Assembly: GCA_027943335.1 (NCBI GenBank)
Contig: BSBK01001116.1
Span: 1,210,001 to 1,274,000, forward strand
Reading direction: 5' to 3'
Source: Chamaecyparis obtusa
Taxonomy: Eukaryota > Streptophyta > Pinopsida > Cupressales > Cupressaceae
Length of the DNA stretch: 64,000 nt
The notes below the pieces were generated by a model, which saw nothing but the letters and a program-made list of their open reading frames with translations, was not told where the DNA came from and did no database searches. The translations under genes and the position numbers were made by a program. Positions 60,741 through 64,000 of this stretch are shown piece by piece (positions within the stretch are counted from its first letter, which is position 1; every line of letters starts with the position of its first letter).

Positions 60741-63040
60741 CTTGCTTGTGATATCCAAATGATTAGTTGATCCTCCCATTGTCTGTTATATAGTTATACA
60801 TGTATGTACATGCTCGTCTTTTATGCAGGATTTCATGTATCAGGTATTGACTTCCCTGAATTGTCAAGATGAGTGTTCCCTATTATAATATTTCAATGGT
60901 AAGAGAGGGGAGATAACATACATGTCCAATACCATCCCAAGTCATTTATTGTTCTGAATTAAGGGACAAGTATCTGATTGAGTTTCATGTCTGAATTTGT
61001 CAAGGTGACGTGAATTCGTGAACCCTTCTCTTTAGTATGATTTTTGGGTTTTTGGGTATAGTCGGTTCTTTCTCATTTTATCATGATATGTGGTTTGATG
61101 TGATTTTTTGTTATTATAGTTAAGTGATTTATGGGTTTGATTATGAGAATAAATAATTAAATATTATTGAATATAGAAATATTAATATGAAGGTATTTAA
61201 TTAATTTTTCTATTAATACAAGGGTATTTAATTAATGAGAATTAATTAAAAGACTTAATTTAAAAAGTCCAATTTTGTGAATAGAGGATTTAAATTAATT
61301 ATTAAATCTGAAATTAAAATTTAAAAAGCATAATTTATGAGTTAATATTTAATTATCAATTTCATAATTATTAATATGTTATAAATATTAATTATTAATA
61401 TGCAATTTAAGTCACACATTCAGTTTAATAAAATTGAATTAGGAATTTCAGTTAAAGTTGAGTTAGGTGTTGATAATTGAAAAGTGCATATTTTATTATT
61501 AAAATTATAATTAATCATGTAGAAGAGTTTTATAAAAACAATGTTGGAGTTGAGTTCTTATTTCAATGGTTTCAAGTTAAGTAATTCTTTTATTGTTTTT
61601 GGAGTTGCATGTTCTGAAGACCTAGTTTGTCAAGTTTTCTATATTAGGAGATTTTGGGTTATTATTAGGGGTCATCTATCAAGTTTTGGATAATTATTTC
61701 GGGTGCTTGAAGTTAAAGATTTATTTACGAAGAGGGATTTTGGAGTTTTCGATTTGGCTCCTTTTGTTGGTTAGATCAGTTGGTGAATTTCAGGTAGGGT
61801 TTTTATCCTATGTAATTGTTCCCTTTGAAAAAATGTTATCTTCGCATCTGGAATTGTTGATGTGAATATTTGAAAAGATTCTATTTGATCAAGTTTATTT
61901 AGAAAATTATTTGGTTGAAAATTTTGATTAGGATTTCTTTAAAATTTTCTATGTGGAAATCCGTGGTTGTATTCAGAATCTAAGAGAATTCGCTCTTTTA
62001 AAAAAAATAAAAAATTACATACCTGTCCAATTAAGATTCCTTCTAGGTTGTTAGTATTTCTTCTTCCATGAGAATATGGATATATAATTATGAATATTTT
62101 AATTATATCTTCCTAGATTTCATGTGTTGAGTAATTTGGTTTTCGAATTTATATTGACAAAAGGAGGTTTGTTGTCTATTAATTTATGATAAAAAATAAT
62201 AATAATAATAAAAAATGGGTGGGTGGGGCCATCACCCCCCACCCAAACGATGACCCCAAGGGTTGCTAGTGGCAACCAAGGTTGTCGTGGCAGCAATGGC
62301 TACTAGCGACAACCAATGTTGTCGTGGTAGCAAAGGCTGCCAATGACAACTTTGGGATGCCCTTAGTAGCTAAGGGGTCGAGGTACCATGGGCTCCATCC
62401 CCAATTTTAAGCGGGGGTTTTCTTTTAAAAAAAATTATTTAAAATTTTTATTTTATTTTATTTTATATTAATTAATATTAATTGATAATAAATATTAATA
62501 TTTAATATTTTAAATATTATTTATTAATATGTAATTATTAATAATATTAATTGATATTAAAATTATATTACTTTTGAATTATGTTTTATTAATATATATG
62601 TATATAGGCTTTTGTCATTTTGAGATGAAATATTTTTATATTAGAAATAATTGATTTTAAATGGAAAAATAGTAGTTGGATTATATTTTTAGTCAAACTA
62701 GACTTTTTTGGGAAATAAATTTAATTGGGTTGCATGTTATGGAAAATGTATTTTCTACTGTGATTGTGGATCTTAAGGGAGGTTTTACATTGCCTGTGTT
62801 AGGAGCATTACCAGAGGCTTGGGGTTGTATTTATGTTAATGCTTATGTGTTTATTTATCATACCTCATGTTGTTGTATTGTTTGAATCATCTTTTCATCC
62901 TAAGCTCATGTTTTGTGGACAATGTGAGAGAGTTGTTATGATATTATGGTTATGTGAGAATCAGTGTGTTCCTCTTATATTATGGAGCTTATTTGAGGAT
63001 TATCATTATCATTTTCTTTTTATCTAGTTTATGAGCCTAG
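60741..63040. mobile_element. Right piece of repeat F
   Basis: Starts with the target duplication CTT and continues F where the left piece stopped: CCCATTGTCTGTTATAT, TGTACATGCT, ATTGACTTCCCTGAATTG, CAATGGTAAGAGAGGGGAG, each with a counterpart in F1 at 26838-26980. Matching is traceable to TTTATGAGCCTAGG (63027; F1 29630). A GC-rich block with repeated GTTGTCGTGG[CT]AGCAA lies at 62216-62410. The bodies at 61140-61520 and 62430-62600 are extremely AT-rich. Confidence 0.8.
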
Positions 63041-64000
63041 GTGTATGCACCAAGAAGCTAAGTGGAAAAATAGGGTGGCTTCTAACTATGGTTCTTAATA
63101 AGGGCTTACGTTCGTAGTAACCCTCTTGCTCCCCAAAGGGACTCCTTACCTTGCGGCAAGTAACGAACCTCACGGCCTCAACAGTACCTTAAGCATTCTT
63201 GCTCAATATTTTCCTCACGGTCACAATCCCACAAGTGCTCACATCAAGCGAAGACAAGCACTACGTCTACCAAGGTTTTGTGTCCTTGATAGCCTTGATT
63301 TTATAGTGGGTCGGAATAGCTGACAATAAGCTTGTCCCCATTTGGGTCGTTCCTCTTGATTGTTCAAGAGCAGGCCCACTAAAGGATTCTAAAGATCTAA
63401 ACAAAAAATAGATCAACTTATGAAGTTCAAAGATTTTGTTTCACCACAAGGGTGAAGAACATACTCCTTTATCTCAAAGCTTTCTCCCAAACACACCAAG
63501 CAAAGTTCAACTACCCTCTTGCTTCCAAAATCCTAAGATGGGTCAAGATTTTTTGGTTCACCACAAGCGTGAAGAGCATACTTCTCCTACCACCTCAAAA
63601 TCTCTTCCACAAGATATTAATGTTCCTAAGAAAAAGAAACAACTAGTAATTTCCACACTTGAAATGAAAATAAAAACAAGCACACTTTTTTTTTTTTTTT
63701 TTTGTATTTTTATACTTTTTGGGCAGCCCTACAAATATTGTTAGTAGCCCTTGTGCATTTGAAGCTTTGACATGCGTTCTTTTGGCAAAATATTTCAAGC
63801 AATGAGAGCACCTACAAGCACAACTTGTTAGCCCCACAATGGTTAGCACATTAAAAATTAGATAATCTATAAGGAAAATAGCTGATCAAATGCAAAAATT
63901 TGAAAATGAAACCAACATGGTTGCATTAGGCTCAGAAAGAGCTTTCCAATGATATATCACACTTAAATTTTTGATACTGTTTGCAAACATTTCTCAAAAA
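63041..64000. other. Unassigned sequence at the right edge
   Basis: Not alignable by eye with the rest of F1, so either diverged F or another insertion. It contains two related segments (TTTCACCACAAGGGTGAAGA near 63439 and TTCACCACAAGCGTGAAGAG near 63557) and a T19 run near 63683-63703. No gene recognised. Confidence 0.4.

Overview
This window is plant nuclear DNA, almost entirely transposable elements and gene relics. It is AT-rich, uses tRNA-iMet primer sites (TGGTATCAGAGC) in copia-type LTR elements, and carries spliced fragments of typical land-plant genes (a cellulose synthase-like gene and a glutamine synthetase). A large-genome seed plant, possibly a gymnosperm, fits best, but nothing here fixes the species. 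I see no intact host gene, rRNA, tRNA or CRISPR array.

Layout. Bases 1-4582 hold two minus-strand LTR elements running off the left edge: element A1 (gag part, primer site, LTR), apparently inserted in the leader of element E (primer site at 3087, LTR 3101-4582). 4583-6942 has no recognisable gene. From 6943 onward the window is one stack of nested insertions. An LTR-type repeat F begins at 6943, is cut at 7302 and resumes at 60741. The cut is filled by a 53.4-kb insertion with CACTA termini (CACTAATACATTT... and ...AAATGTACTAGTG) and a 3-bp target duplication CTT. Removing it rejoins F colinearly with a second F copy at 26530-30724.

Inside the CACTA element lie a degraded, spliced En/Spm-like transposase-type gene (21548-36139, plus strand), relics of a cellulose synthase-like gene (about 20.0-20.8 kb) and a glutamine synthetase gene (about 37.2-38.2 kb), both with intron remnants, and an internal segmental duplication. 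Later elements landed in it: solo LTR A2 (9210-10507, TSD ATAAT), a very young copia element G (10525-17510, TSD ATTAC), a pol-less gypsy-type element D (23075-35247) that itself holds the 4.2-kb F1 (TSD GGTCA), solo LTR H (39557-40807, TSD CTTAT), and element C (44711-59334, TSD CAATG) whose left LTR is split by element B (44913-52350, TSD CAACT).

How they work together. Only G has a full gag-protease-integrase-RT-RNase H reading frame, broken by one TAG. B and C have no pol. They encode a coiled-coil/zinc-knuckle Gag-like protein followed by a long protein of unknown function that is conserved between the two families. Their primer site, polypurine tract and LTR edges are almost those of G, so they look like parasites of G-type copia machinery. 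This conserved unknown ORF, and the deep nest with captured genes, are the most interesting contents.
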